In this document: positions 1 through 14,000 of the stretch, piece after piece
How the letters are laid out: every line of letters begins with the position of its first letter
Numbering within the stretch: the first letter of the stretch is position 1
Source: Apus apus
Taxonomy: Eukaryota; Chordata; Aves; Apodiformes; Apodidae
DNA: 64,000 bases
Direction of reading: 5' to 3'
Assembly (NCBI RefSeq): GCF_020740795.1
Contig: NC_067285.1
Coordinates: 14,686,001 to 14,750,000 of the forward strand
Translations under genes and position numbers: made by a program
The notes under the pieces: generated by a model
Seen by the model: the letters and a program-made list of their open reading frames with translations, nothing else
Database searches by the model: none
What the model was told of the DNA's origin: nothing

Positions 1-1975
1 TGAGCACCTCGGCAACTGGCAGCCACAATGAGAGAGAGCAGCAGGTCCTGTGGCACACAGCATTTTGCTGCTCAAATGGGGCATCTGAGGCTCTTCCAAG
101 GCAGCAGCTGCTGATGTGCACCCTGTGCAGCCCCCAGCACCACATCCCTGCCCTCACTAACACAGTGTGGGCTAACACCTGGCAGAGAAGGATGGCAGGC
201 AGCTCAGTGTGTCCCCTGTCCCAAATCCCACAGCTCATCACGGGGATCCTCAGTTTGTACAGCCCCGTGTACACCGCGGGAGGGCACACACGGCCCTGTG
301 CACACACACACACAGCCCCAGATCCGTGTGGGAGGCTGCCCTTCTGCACCTCCCCACGTAATTGTTGAGGTTTGCTTTTTGAAAGAGCTTGGTATTAAAA
401 CCAGGAGAAGATTAAAAGGGAAACATTAATGTTTGTAAAATAATTCTCTCAACCATGTTTTTATTGTGCAATGGGTGGCTGGAGGAGGATGGGCCCTTGC
501 TGGCGCCACGAAACGGCACAGCTGAGCTCAACAAATGCCATTTGATAATTAATTGAACGCCTGTGCTATCAGCTGCCATTACCTAGGCCCATCTTTGGCT
601 CCAGTCCACCATTTCACACATCCCACGCTGGCAACCCACACAGTGTTTTAACCCTTCCTTACACCGCCTCAGGCTGGACTCCGGGACTGACTCCCTGGCA
701 CTGTCGGAAGAAACTGGCACTGCCGCTGAGCAAAATGGCTCAGCCACAGCCTGCCTGCACAGGCAGGGCTTCCTGGACCCAACACGGCCATGCCTGTCCT
801 GGCAACATCTCAGCCCTTTCAGTTAGTTCATCCACTCCTACCCTGCCCCCGCAGGGATGTGGCAGCCCCTTTTCACAGATGAGAAATGGAGATACAAGAT
901 GCAATAAGCAGAGATCTCATGTCCCAGCCACTACTACCCTGCTCCTATGCACTGCAAAACAGCCACAGCATGTAACCATCTTCTCCAAGTGATGGAGAGC
1001 ACCCAGCCCCAGTTTGGCATGGACCCTCTCCTCCTCGCAGCCCCCACCCCAATGTACATGGTGCCTAAAATAGCTGAAAGCTGGTAAATGCTTTGTTAGG
1101 AGGATTTCCTGCAGTTCGAGCAATGCCAATGGCACCACTGCCTGAGCAAAGCAGCCCCTGGCAAGGGAAAGCCAATATGGAAAAGAGACTGTTTATCAAA
1201 ACCCCAGCAGCCCTCCCCAGCATCCTGTTGCTGCAAGGGGGGAAGAGGAGCAGAGGGGTCTGCAGAGCTGCGGCTTGCACGGTAGGAAACAGTCCTCCCC
1301 AGCGGTGTTTCTGTGCATGAAGAGGGACAGGCAGGGCTGGGGCAGGGAGGGCATGGAGGGAGCAGAAGGTGAGACAGGCTGGATCCAATCCTGGCAGGGC
1401 TTCCCCTTATTTCCCCAGTCAGCCCCAGATACCAGCAGAAAGGCAGCTCTATAGTGCGGTGGTGGGGCTCTTCTCCAGGTGGGATGCAAACCCCTGGGGA
1501 CATCCTCTTTCATCCTCCCTTCATGACAACCCTGTCTAGGCAGTAAGAGCACTCTGCCTCAGAGTCTGTGATCCACTCTGAGGAGACTGCAGGGCTCACA
1601 GTGTCTCTTGCAATTGACACTATGCAGGCATAGCCCAGCCCACAAAGCGAGCCCCAGCCCAAACTGCCAGCACCTCCTCCTGTAACCCCACACACTGCAA
1701 AGACTTTTAACACTGTCTTTAAAAGCACTGTTCTCAGGTCTTCTCCAAAGCAAAGTCAATTCCCTGCCATGCTACACACTCCAGCTAAGGATCTCTGATT
1801 GCTCAGAAATAGGGTGCATTTCCCTGCCACACGCTGGGTACTTACTGGGACAAGAGACAACAGTAACCACCAGCACAACCCCCAGAAACAGCACCCCCTG
1901 GGATGTCACCCCTCCAAACCCCACAAGTGACCCCACACCACAGACAGGCCAGGGACCCCCACTAGCATGGAGGGT
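1..1975. other. SLIT1 intron 4 (partial), noncoding
   Basis: No exon, RNA gene or repeat family is supported here. There is a short (CA)n run near 300-316. A stretch at about 370-600 is AT-rich and carries several homeodomain-type TAAT motifs and an ATTTGATAATTAATTGA core, and may be a regulatory element. All short reading frames in this stretch lack family features and are rejected. Confidence 0.7.
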
Positions 1976-1981
1976 ACTCAC

Positions 1982-2053
1982 AGCCGTGACAGTGCCTGGT
2001 TGTTTTGGAAGAGGAGCTCGGGCAGGGTGTGCAGCTGGTTGCGGTTCAGTCGT
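1982..2053 (-). CDS. SLIT1: SLIT1 coding exon 4 (LRR 3)
   Basis: This is a 72-bp exon for [19 protein letters not shown] and the following residues. The acceptor CTGCAG lies just above 2053 and the donor GTGAGT at 1976-1981. The next expected repeat (DLSENAIQAIPRKAF in human) was not found between 1 and 1975, so exon 5 is outside the window. Confidence 0.93.
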
Positions 2054-5000
2054 CTGCAGGGAAGGAGGAAAGGGTCAGGGTCTGGGAGCAAAGAAATCAC
2101 CCCACCTGCAAGCCAGCTGGTAGCTCCAGCTTGGATTGGCTCATCCAGAGGGGCTGTTAGAGCAGAGCATCCCCCCTGGCAAGGACAACCCTGTCCCACT
2201 CATTGCATTCCCAGGCGGGGGCAACCAACAGGGCATTAATAGACTTACAATATTATAATTACCTGCTGACAGGACTCCAAGCTGTTAACTGCTGATTGCT
2301 GCTTAACTGCACTGTTAACCTGCAGCTCACTCAGCTCCTCATATTTGCTCAAGTAGCTCAGGATTTTTAAACTGCTGAGCTCTTTTACTGAGTACTGGAC
2401 TGGAACTTATGGCTCCCTCGCTAACACATAGGACACAGCTGATAACAGTGAGAGTGATTTGTGTTTAACCTGCCCCTCACCTCAAAAGCATCAGAAAGGA
2501 CTTCAAGATCTATAGAAACAGAAAGAGGTTTGCTTCCCACACTGTAAAATACCAAGGCCATGCAGCAGAGAAGCTGTTTGAAGTCAGGCAGCACCGATAC
2601 ACTATGGTTTAAGGCAAAAAGGAAAGGATGTTCTCTGTGACTAAGTCTGGCAGCCCCTCACCGACCCACCCCCACGCCCGGGCACTCACAGCCGCTCCAG
2701 CTCCTTCATGTCATCAAACGCCCCACGCTCCACTGTGCTTATCTGGTTTTCCATCAGCTGCCTGCAGAGAGAAGGGGTCAGCATTCCAGAAAGGTGGTTC
2801 CCCACACCCTCGTCTCACTGGCGGTGCCCCTGATGCTCCTGCAGACCCAGGGCCACCTCATTCCCACCATCCCAACACAACTCAGCCTCTTTCTTCCCAG
2901 TCCTTCCCAGCTGGAGGCCCACCATGCTCAGCCCTACGTGGATACCCTCTAGCCCTGTCAGCAGATGCCCAGCAAAGGGCTCAGCATCATCTCTAGCAGC
3001 CCCAGGAGGGGCCACAAGCCATGCACAGCACCCGACAAGGTTGGGGCAGCCAGCCCCTCACCAGGAACTCACAAGACACGGAGCTGCTTCAGCCCAGCGA
3101 AGTCATTCTTGTTGATTCGCGTGATGTTGTTGCCATTGAGCTCCCTGCAGAGAGAAGAGGCAGAAATCAGCAAGGAAGTGCTCAGGAGGTGACCAGGCAC
3201 TGAGGCTCCCCAGAAAGGGCAGACAGGGCCCAAAGGACATCAGTGGCTGCTGCATTTCTGTGCCCCTCATGGGGAACAGCGGGGCTGACTGCTGGCTCCA
3301 GAGAGGACCCTCATCCTCAACAGTCAGCAGTGCTGGGCTCACACAGGTCCGGCTGCCCAGGAGTGTGCAAGCCGGCATCATTCATGGACAGCAAAGTATC
3401 AAGGAACAAGGGCTGCCCAGCTTCCACATCCCCACCCTGGATGTCCCCCTTGGGACAGAATCTCCAGAGCCTTCAGCAATGCAATAGGCAGCCCAATGAT
3501 GCCAGTAGCCACCTGACTGGCTACACATCACCCCACTCTGGAAATGCAGCAAACACCTGGTAGGGTCATCCTAAAACTACAGACCCGCTTAGAGAGGGCA
3601 GCAATAATACAAAAGTGAACAACTATCTCTCAGAAAAACAGGATCCCTCCACACACCTAAATGCAGGTCACCCACATGCGTCACCACTGGTTCAGTGCTC
3701 AATACTGCACACCTGCCTCTACCCTGTGCCACCTCTGTAACATCTGCCTGGACAATAAACCACACTTCAAGAGACACTTGTATGGGACCAGCTGTTTATC
3801 CTGGCATTGGTCTCACAGGCAAAACCTCTGGGTGAGCACAGGTACAGGCACCCCAGCCAGAGGGGAGATGCTGTTCAGGGCAAGGTGTGCCCCACTTACA
3901 GACCCACAAGTCACTAGAGCTCTGCTCCCAGCCTGACAGCTACACCTCTCACTCTCCCCTTCCATACGCTCCAGTGTGCCCCTGTTAGGATTATCCTGCT
4001 TTAAAATATATTGAGTTGGCAGCTGCAGTGATTTTCGTCTCGCAGTCTTCCTGCATTAGGGGCTGTGGGTGCTGCAGGGAGTTGGGGGCCATCAGCCCTT
4101 GGACTTACAGCCTGCAGATGAGGGGGTCCCTGCGTAGCACCCCATGGCAGTGTGTGCTTCTCCACCACCGGGCTGATCTGCCCCTGGCATATGCTGGGGA
4201 CCGAGGATGGCCAGGGGAATGCAGAGCCCGGGAAAGGACCCCACAATGGAGACCCAGCTGCCGGCACTGAATGCAGGTGCAGAAAAAAAGAGGAAACAAT
4301 CTGCGGGAGGGGGAGGCCGTTAAGGGAAGGACGAGCTGCTGGAGCCAGGGCAGGGGAGAAGCAGGAGGGTGCTAGCCCAGGGCAGGTTGCGGTGCCCAGG
4401 CAGGATTCCAGCGCTCAGGGCTCTATAACCCCCGGCAGCGGGATTGAAGAGGAGGGAAACCCCGCGTCACACGAAGGGTTGAGTACAAAGTCCATAATTT
4501 CCTTCCAGAGCCAAAGCCCCCCCTCCACCAGGCTCTGTGCCGTGGGAGGGGCTGAGGTCAGCAGGGGCTGGCCCGGAGGTGTGGGGCAGCCGGGTACAGC
4601 CAGCGCACCCCGGGGTGCTGCCATTGTCCTGCTGAAACGGCTGATAATGGCTAATGAGTTCCAGCTCGCCATTACAGCCTCGTAATTACACCGCTATTCA
4701 GCGCCCGAGATTGCCGGGCTCCTGTCATTATCCAGCCGTGTGTGCCTGTGTCGGGAAGAAGAAGGGGGGGAAAACAGTTACTAGGACACAGATGAATGCA
4801 AGCGGGGAATGAATAGCAGTCCCCCAGCCCCGGCGATTACACTGAAACCCACACTGGGCTCTGCAGCCTCACGGCTGGCCCGGCTCCCCGCAGGGCACAG
4901 CATGCGCATCTGGCTCCCGGGGATGGGGCTCCAACTCGCAAGGATGCACCCGCGGGGCTCAGTCCTGCCCCTCTCCCCGGGAGCAAAACCCAGCGCCAGG

Positions 5001-8000
5001 CTGCAAGTCCTGGGCACGAGGTGCTGGGGGAGGTGACGGAGGAGGTTTGGCTCGGTACGTGCAGATGTGCCTGCCCGACTCCTGACGGACCACAGCTTCG
5101 GGGCCAGCTAATGTCCTAAAAGGTCAGCTTTCCCTAAAGGGAAACTTCCCACGGCCGGGCTGGAGGTAACAGCACCCCCTGAGTTCCTACCGAGGGGAGA
5201 CAACACTGCAGGACCCCCATGTCACCTTCTTTTAAATGTATGTAACATTAGCCTGTCTGCAACGTGTAAGTGAAGTTAGGAAATCTCCAGTACTGCAGAC
5301 AGACAGAGCAGAGAGGCTCGATTTGAAAACCACTCCATCTGAAAGTCAGGACTTACACATCAACCTGCAAAGCTCAGGGAGGGCTTGGACACCTCGGGTC
5401 CTCGGAGCACCGGCACACCAGAGCTTTAGCCAGAGGCAGAGCACAGACAAAGCAGCGCAGGATATGCAGAAACACTAAACAGCCATGGACTGGACACAGC
5501 CAGTCCCTCCACGTGCCAAAATCAGGCTCTGCCCTCTCTCCCAAGCACCTTCTGGGATAGCACAGCTGAACCCAAAGACTTTTCAGCACAAGGAGGCACA
5601 TGTGTGATGCACTGATGTGGGGCACTGCCTGGGAACATGCCACCCTGGGGGACAACTGTGCTGCCCACCCAACCCACACGATGCTCCACTCCCTGCATGC
5701 TCGCTGAGCATCCTCAGGGTGTTCTGGGGCAGTTCTTGGTTGTCCCCAAGCGGGGCAGTGTCCCACAGCCTTGCTCCCTTAGGGACTGGCCCTGCATGCT
5801 CCCTGTCAAATGCTCTCAGCATCCCCCCATGCCTTTGTTCGGGTAAATGATGGCCTTCACAACCAGGATGGGAACGAACAGCAGGTAAAGCTTATTTGTA
5901 AGGATGCCGAGGCAACACTGCTATTTAACTTCATGCCATTTTTTCCCCCTCTAAATCCCCTTCAGTTCCCCATGGAGATAAATTACAGTCTGCTGTGCCC
6001 AGAAAGCTGGATCCCCACAGCTCAGCCGCTCACCCGCTGCCTCTGTGCCCTTTCCTAGTGAAGCGAAACCCCCTGCCCTGCCCTGTGCAGCAGAGCTTCA
6101 GTAAGTACTGATGTGTCTGGGGAGACACATTCAACCTGGCAGATCGGTTGAATTTCTGGACTGTGATTTGAAAGCAGAAATGGAGGACATGCTCTTTCCC
6201 CATTAATCCATTGGGTTTAATGCCAGAAAGCATCCTCACATTGACCCAGGGAGCCCTCCTCTGCCCCCCAACACCCCAAATACCACAGTGCCACTGTAAA
6301 GGCAGTGAATTTTTGTTCACAAGCTTCAACTTTCCTTTTCTCCCTGGAAAGAGGAAAGTCATTAAAACAAGAAGTCCCTTTGCTACTTTGCTTGTAGATC
6401 ATTCCACTCCCAGATGGGATGTCTGTATTGCAGCAGGGTTCGTTAGACTGGATTTGCATAGTCTGGGTTTATATTTGGTTTCTAGCTTTGGATGGCTTAT
6501 TCCACTCCCGGGGGGTCTGACGCGTCTTTTCCCTTTGCAGGGTTTGGAGCTACACTAACTCAGTAACAACCTCAGAGAGTGCAAATGCTGAGAGGTAATT
6601 TATTAAATACAGCCAACATGAGTGATATTTCCCTGGGCACTGATTTATCAAGAGCAGGAAAGGGAAGGTGCAGACAGCGCAATCCCGCTATCCATACTCC
6701 ATCGCAAAGCTTCAGCTATTTGGCAAACACATGACTCCTGTCCTTGTGCTCAGCTCAGCTTTGGTCTCCCACCAAGGCAGAAATCCTAACTACTGTGCCT
6801 TCTGGACTCATGCTTTCAAAAAGGCAGAAGGAAAGTCTGCACCACAAAACCCTGCATTTGCACCTGCAAGCTGAGAAATGTGTCTTGGCAGTTACATCAT
6901 TCATTTGAGGCATCTCTCCCTCCATGGTCCCCATCGCCCTGCTGTTCCTGCCCTTAGGGGCACAGCTCCCCTCCCAGCAGCTTCATAGCCCTCATCCCAG
7001 AGCCCTGACCCCAGCTGGAGCCTGCAGTACCAGATAATAATCAAGGAAGCGCAGAAATGAAGGCCACAAGGTCACACACCCCACAGCAGTATCTCTGTAG
7101 CCCTCCATCAATCCTGACAGATGTGTACTTGGCTCCTTCAGGGACAGGGACTGACACTCCTCCTCACCCTGTTCCTTCAAGTCACTGCTCCTGCCTCAAG
7201 GACCATTTCCAAAACTCTGACCCCTCTTGCTGCAGATGAACGTCATTGCTGCCTGTCCCAGCCACCATGGTGAAGAGACCAGGCTGCTCCCTTGCCCATG
7301 CAGGTCCCCTCTTCCAGTCCTGTTGCCCCCAGCACCATGAATGCAACCCTCCCTCAGGGCCCTTTGCAGGGTCAGGACCTGCTCAGCGCTTGCTCCTAGC
7401 CTGGGTCTGTGCTGTTGGTGATTCCTCCACAACAAACACCTTCCTCAAGTTCCCAGGCAACAGGATCCTTTTTGTCAGCCTATTCCTCCTGTTCACCAAG
7501 CCCTCTTTGAAATCACAGCCTGCTCTCCAGCCTGCTTGCATTTCTCCCAGCCTGGTGGCATCTGCAAATGTCATAAGCACCTTGTGTCCCATCAGGCTGA
7601 CTGCTAATGGAAACATGGTCGAGGCTCAGACTGACCCCTGCACTCAGTGCTGGGGAACAGAGCAGCTGCATCCTTTCATCCTATAGTTTCACTGAATTTT
7701 TCAAGTCTTCTCAGGATTTCACCCAGCTGCTTGAATGTAATCAAGTCCCAGCACAGGCTCGCTGAGCTGCCCACTCCAGAAAGAGCAAGGTGCCCACAGG
7801 TTTCATTAAAATCGCTTTGAAGATGCCATACACCCCAGGACAAACACCTTGCCACCACCCACCCTGCCGGATGCCTGTAGGGTGATGTGTCCAAAGAGGA
7901 GAGAGAACTCCAAGAGAAGCTCTGTGCTATTCGGTCTCATCTAAGAATAACTGCCCCCAGCCCAAGGGGAACCTGATCCCAAGTATGGCCTTGGCCTCCA

Positions 8001-11000
8001 GAGCACGGGAAGCTCTGTCAGGTTTTACAAGGTACCAAAGCAGGTTAGCATTACAATAAATTTTTAAGTGTTACAAACAGCATTGATTGTGCAAGTAAGG
8101 GTGAGGATCGGGAAGGCTTTCTGCTCTTCCTAACTTCTCTCTGGGGTTTTCCTGCGACAGCCATTAGCTGCTCCTAGTCAGGGAGTGCTTTACACTCACA
8201 CAGCATCACAGCATGTCACCTTCAGGTTAAAGATACATAAATAACCTCCCCAGTGTGAGAGAGAAAGGGCAGCAGGTTGTTTTTATTTCATAAAGGGGGA
8301 AACTGAGGCTCAGATTCACCTGGATATCCTCAAAATTGGGCTTTTTATGCTGTGCTTTCTAATCTGGCAAGGAATATCACTGTTTCTGTGGCTCCTCAGC
8401 TTCCCAGGGCAGGGGAGACAACCCAGCCCTCAAACTTCATCCTGCCACTCAGCACATGAAGTTCTAATCCACCCTGCATCTGCCTCAGCAACCCGCCTTT
8501 GCTCATCCCTCCTGCAGCAGTTCACGGCAGGGACAGGAGGACAAGTGGACCCAAAACTGCTCAGTTATGGGTGCCCACTCGACCCCAGAGAAGCTGCAGC
8601 ATCCCATTTTGGAGCTCGGGTTTCCTCCTACTGAGAAATACCTAGGACCAGGAGCTTGAATCTCTCCCACTCTTGATGCCCAGGGCTGCTCCTTGGCTGC
8701 ATCACTTGAAAAATTAATCTCTTTTTTCTGATCTTCCTCCTCCTAGCAGCCTCTCTCCCCCATAGGACTCTTGCCTCTGTTATTTTGAGCAGCAAGTGCA
8801 ACCAAAATGCACGCCAGGAAAGCAGAGACTCAGCACAGCTCAAAGCCTGCATGTGGTAGAGAGGCCTGAGATGGTCCCAGAGGGGACAGCCTGGGACCGA
8901 CCCTGCACCAACACCAAGGAGAGGTTCTCTCCATCCCGTTTAATTCCCTTCCTGCATCCAGCAGTGCCCCGACCCTAATGCTCAGGCTGCAAACCATCCC
9001 CTCTTGCTGCCCACATTGCTAATTGCATCCCAGCAGTGTACAGCAGGAAAACCTCCAGTTGCTGCTTCCACCACAACCATCCCTGGCTGTCCACCAAGTG
9101 GGGACAGAGGAGAGGGGCCAGGTGCCAGAGCTGGCCTTGGAGCTACTTGTGCTGGAAGCCTGCCGGGGAGCAGTGATCTGGGCCTGACATCCCCTGGGAT
9201 GGGGCCATTTGCTAACGCACAACTGGTTTTTAATGCTTTTCAGGAAAACATGCACAGAAACATGGCTTTGCCTTTCAGGTTCTATAAAAGGTTATTTTGG
9301 TAGCAATAAAGGGGATCCGCCACACTAAGTACTTCTGGAGTGGGCAGGGAACCATGAAGGACTTGGTTGTGAGACAAAGACAGGCTCCTTGGATGCCCAC
9401 CTCACCCTCCTGTGTATGCAGACATGCACACATCCTGCTCCAGCACTTGTCTTGCTTGCCCATGCCAGCTCCCTGGGGGAGCAAACCAGGGCAAGGATAG
9501 AGGAAAATCCCCTCTCAACATAGGTCACAGGCTCCTACACCTTTCTCTGGATGGGATACTATTTCCCTGCCCACACTGCCTCGCTGGCATCTTGAATGCC
9601 TTCTGTTACCCAGGCTGTGGGCTCTGCTCAACTGCAGGGGTCTCTCGAGCATCCTTTGCATTTTACAGCTGCCTTGCTCTTCTGCTGGCCAGAGATTCAG
9701 GAGAAAACAATGAAGGTGGGGAGCATGAAAAACAAAGCAAATGCATGTCCTGTAATGAGCCAGCTGGACAGTTTTTGTGCATGAGGTGCTATCCTGCATA
9801 GGCACCACTGCTGCTGTGCCCAGCACACCACAGCTGGGGTGACGGCATTTCAAGGTGCACATGAGAGACCCACAGTTAAAGCCAGGAACAACTCCCCCTC
9901 CTCACTGGCACCCCAGCTGCAAGGAAATGCTGGCTGCATGATGTATCACCCTGGAGGACTAAAGTGGCAGCACATTTAAGGCAAAAATATCTATTTTAAA
10001 GGATGCAATAAAACAGAACCAGGAAGGGTTTATAGGGAAGCAATTGCTGTGCGGGGTGAGAAGTGGTCACCAGAGGCCAATCCGCCTGGCTTTATTGCCT
10101 GTTACTGGTGACTTTTCCCAACCAGGGGACAATAGATCCTCTGCTATAAGCCTCAGATCCAGTCAATACAAACACGACATAGTTTTTTAAACTAATATTT
10201 TTCCAGCATGCAATTCCATGGAGAGCAAGAACGCAGCGTTACCATGGCGATATATAGACAGCATCTGCCTTGGACGTAGCTGAAGGGAGAAACTGGAATA
10301 GAATTGCAAATTTCCTCTGTCCGGGAAGGCTCCCAAGGAAGCCACCGCAGTGGGCTGAGCAGGCTGCCTTCTCCAGGCAGCCCACATACTCCCGGTGCCC
10401 AGCACTGGCTCTTCTGGGAGCCAAGGGCAGCAGGGCCAGCAGAGCACTGCCCTGGCTGGAAATTGGTCCTGCATCCCCTCCTAGAGCTCTGCAGAGCCTG
10501 CATGCTCCCTCGCTGCCCCTGCAATCAGCCTACTCAGATGCAACACCAAAAACTTGCCCAGGCACTCCAGGAAAGGGAGAAATTGTCCCCCCTGAGGAGC
10601 TTCTTAAGAATTAATGTACCCCAAAGCATCCCAAGGAGACACAGCACAACAACCAGTGTTGAATACATGGGTGCTGCTGTGATACACCAGCTGTGCTGCT
10701 GCAAGACATTTTGATTAACTGGCTAGAGGAAAATGCTCGTGCATGAATTAAACACGCTGCTGTAATTTTGCAGGGGATGGCTAGGCAGTGCACAAGAGTG
10801 CCTCAGATGTGGCCACCCTGACATCTAGCTCCTGTAGCCACGGGCTGGAGCTCAGCACCCCTCCCCTCCACCAACAAGCTGGGTGGAAGAGCACACAGAC
10901 AGGAGAGATGGCAGAGCTGTATGGGGCCCATTTCAGCACAGGCAAATCCCAAGTTAGGGGAGCAAGGCAAACAGGAGCCCCGTGCAATGCTGAGGCATGC

Positions 11001-14000
11001 GACCCTCGGAGGGAGAAGAGGGAGTAAAGGGGGATGAAGTGATGGAGATTCTCAAACTCATCTCTGCTGCCTGCCACGTGGGAGGAGAGAGGCACAGCAC
11101 AGTCAACAGCGAGATGGGGAGTGTTCAGCCCACCAGAGAGGAGGCGGAAGGGGCGAGTGAGGCAATTCTCAACTGCCAGCTGAAAACTTCAAAAGCAGGA
11201 GCGAGTGCAATGCCACGAGCTCAATTCAACTCCTACAAGCAAAGAGTTGGGTTGGAAGCAGCCATTTGATGGCAGCAAATTTGCATTGATCCTGCTGGCT
11301 TGGGAAGAGTCACCCAGCTCCCCAGTGGGGCAGTCTACTCTTCAGAGGCACTTCCAGGGAAAGAAGAAAGAAAAGCAAGCAAATGGGGAAGGGAACCATG
11401 CCCTTCTCCCACAGCTCTCCTCTGGCAGCTGGGACCCAAGGGACTCTTGCAAGCAGATAACATAGCAGTGCTGGTGGATTATCACCCCATCCTGCCTACG
11501 ATGCCTCCAGGATCGTGCTTGCCAGAGGTGTAGGCAGGAGCATAGGCAGCCATGCAAAGCACCCAGAGATTTTGGTGCTTCCCCCCTTGCTGCAGCATAA
11601 GCCTCTCTGCTCAGTGCCTCGTCCAGGTAGAGTTGGCAAGGGGAGGCACCACTTGATTTTTAAGTCAGGTTGCAGACTAGAAGGCACTTAGGGGGCCATG
11701 TGCTGTGCCCTGGTGCAAAGAAAGAGGGGTGTCCTGTCACCCCATGCAGCCACCACTCATGCTTCTCCTTGGACACGTCTCCAGCTCTTACACTGCACCA
11801 ACAGCATGGCACTGCCATCACGGGAAGCCTTCAAGCATCGGACAAGACGATTGCTCCCAGCCCATGATTCCCTAAAGTTGCAGTGCCTCCATGAGGCAAG
11901 TAATTCCTGCTTCTTCAAAGAAAAAGGGTGGGTTTCAAAAGTAATGGACCTCAGACCTCAGCACAGGTGCCTGATGGCTTTGGCAGCGGCAGCACCACCC
12001 AGTCCAAGGGTTTGACCCATGCCACAATGGGGCTCAGCCAGATGGGAGGCTGGAGAAAAAGCCTGGAGCCTCCAAACAGCACACTGGGCTGCCCTGCAAG
12101 GCTGTAGGCATGCAACAGGCAGGCAATACAACAGCAGGGACACCACTGCTCATCAGCCCTATGGGACACATGGTGAGGTCAGCATCGCTCATGTTTCTCA
12201 TCTCAGGGCATGGGAAAAGAGGCAGGCAGCAGAGAACACTGGTGAGGGGCTGCTGGCTTCCCAGAGAAAGCCAGCTCCTGGAGACAGTGAGTCCTGAGCA
12301 CAGACCCTGCTGCAGGCTCTCCTGTGGTTGCTACCTGACCCTGCTCCATCAAACAGTGAGAAGCTGGAGACTGTGAGGTTGCAGCCTCTTCACAAGGAAC
12401 TCAAACAATCTGTTACAGCAGGAATTTACTGCTCGGAGATAGACCTAACTCTGCACAGACACCCTCAAGCACCTGCAAGGGTGAGCAACACAGCGGGAAG
12501 TAGTTATCCAACAGACAACACCCACAGGAGAGCAGCACGTCTAGCTCAACGCGGCCAGCAAATCTAGCACTAGCAGCTGCATGAATACACAGAAAACCGA
12601 ACGTCACCAAGCAGTGACAGCCACAGAGGACCGGGTCAGTGGAGGCAGAACAGTATACAGCAAGCAGGACCTGCTGCTAAAGGGGTAGAGGTGCCCTGCG
12701 GGGCAGGAGTGAGACATCCGCCCAAGGGCATCCTTTGTCAGCATCGTCTCCTCTGAGCGGTGCTGAGCACTCGGCTCACTGCCTGCGTTCCCCCAGCACC
12801 CGGGTGAATGGAGAGCACGAACTCCCTAAGGGGTGGAAAGGGCTGTACAGGCAGGAACGGCTGTGCACAAACCTTCCCCCCAACTCTGAGCACGAAGGAA
12901 AGGGGGAGATCCGGACTGGGAGCTCACAAACTGGCTCTGGGAGGGACTCTGGTTGCTGTGCTGGGTAAATGAGGGTAATTATGGCGATTGAAGAGAAAAC
13001 TCCACTGAAGCGATGTCCCACAGAGCTACCAGCACTGCACGCTGGGTGCAGCCCCTACAGCTGCCAGGCTGCCTGCAGTCCCTGCCTGCGGGGTCTGTCC
13101 CCAGCTGCAGGAACAGGGCATTCTCACACTCCGGGAACCGGCAGCTCAGCACAGGGACTGGAGGTGCCCCATGTGTGTGGCTGTCCAGGGATGCATCCTG
13201 CCCTGAGGAGGTGGCAGCCAATGCTTCCCTGCACTGCAAGGAGGATGTTGGGGCAGCCTGACCCCACGGCTGGGTGGGAGGGGGGCGGGGGGCTACTGTG
13301 CCACCAGGCTGCACTGCAGCCCTTGGGATAGGGCAGACTGGGGACAGCCCTGCTCTCCAGCCTGGACCAGGGACACCTGTACGCTGGGAACCTGCCACCA
13401 GCAGCAAGTTGGACACTTTCACCTCATGCCCCTCTCTCTAGAATGGGGACTCTGCAGCCGCAGGGCCCCTGAGCACAGAGACCTGCCCAGCCGGGCACAG
13501 CAGCAAAGGGACACCAAGCTCGGAGGAGCTCAGCAGGCACTGCAGGATCCCTGCAGCCGGTTGGACTGTGATCATGCTCCACGGGAGAAAAGCTTTCCTT
13601 GTGGGATCCAGCTGAGAGAACCAGGGATCACCCCCTGCGCCCCCGGGGATGCAGCAGAGGCTTTGATGAACAGGGAGATGTAGGTGCAAGGGACTGGCAG
13701 AGCTGGGGTTGGCTGCATGCACAGCTGTAGGCTGGTCACCCCGGGGATGTCCCAAAGGGAGAACAGGGGTGGCAGGGACCTGCCAGCAACCCCTCTGGCT
13801 GTGTGGGTGCTCCACGACAGGACAGAGTAGAATTGGCCACACACCTGTGTGTGGGTGCCAGTGGGGCAGGCAGCCCCACACATGCAGCCCATTCTGGGCT
13901 GCCCCACTGCAAATGCGCCTCTGGAGAAACTCACGCCTCAGGCACAGCTCTAATCCCGACCCTGCTTCATGTACCTGCACACACACTGGCACACGCAGGC

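Noticed and set aside
9280-9300. TATAAAAG-like sequence in SLIT1 intron 1
   Set aside because: Isolated; no downstream reading frame or splice pattern suggesting an internal promoter.
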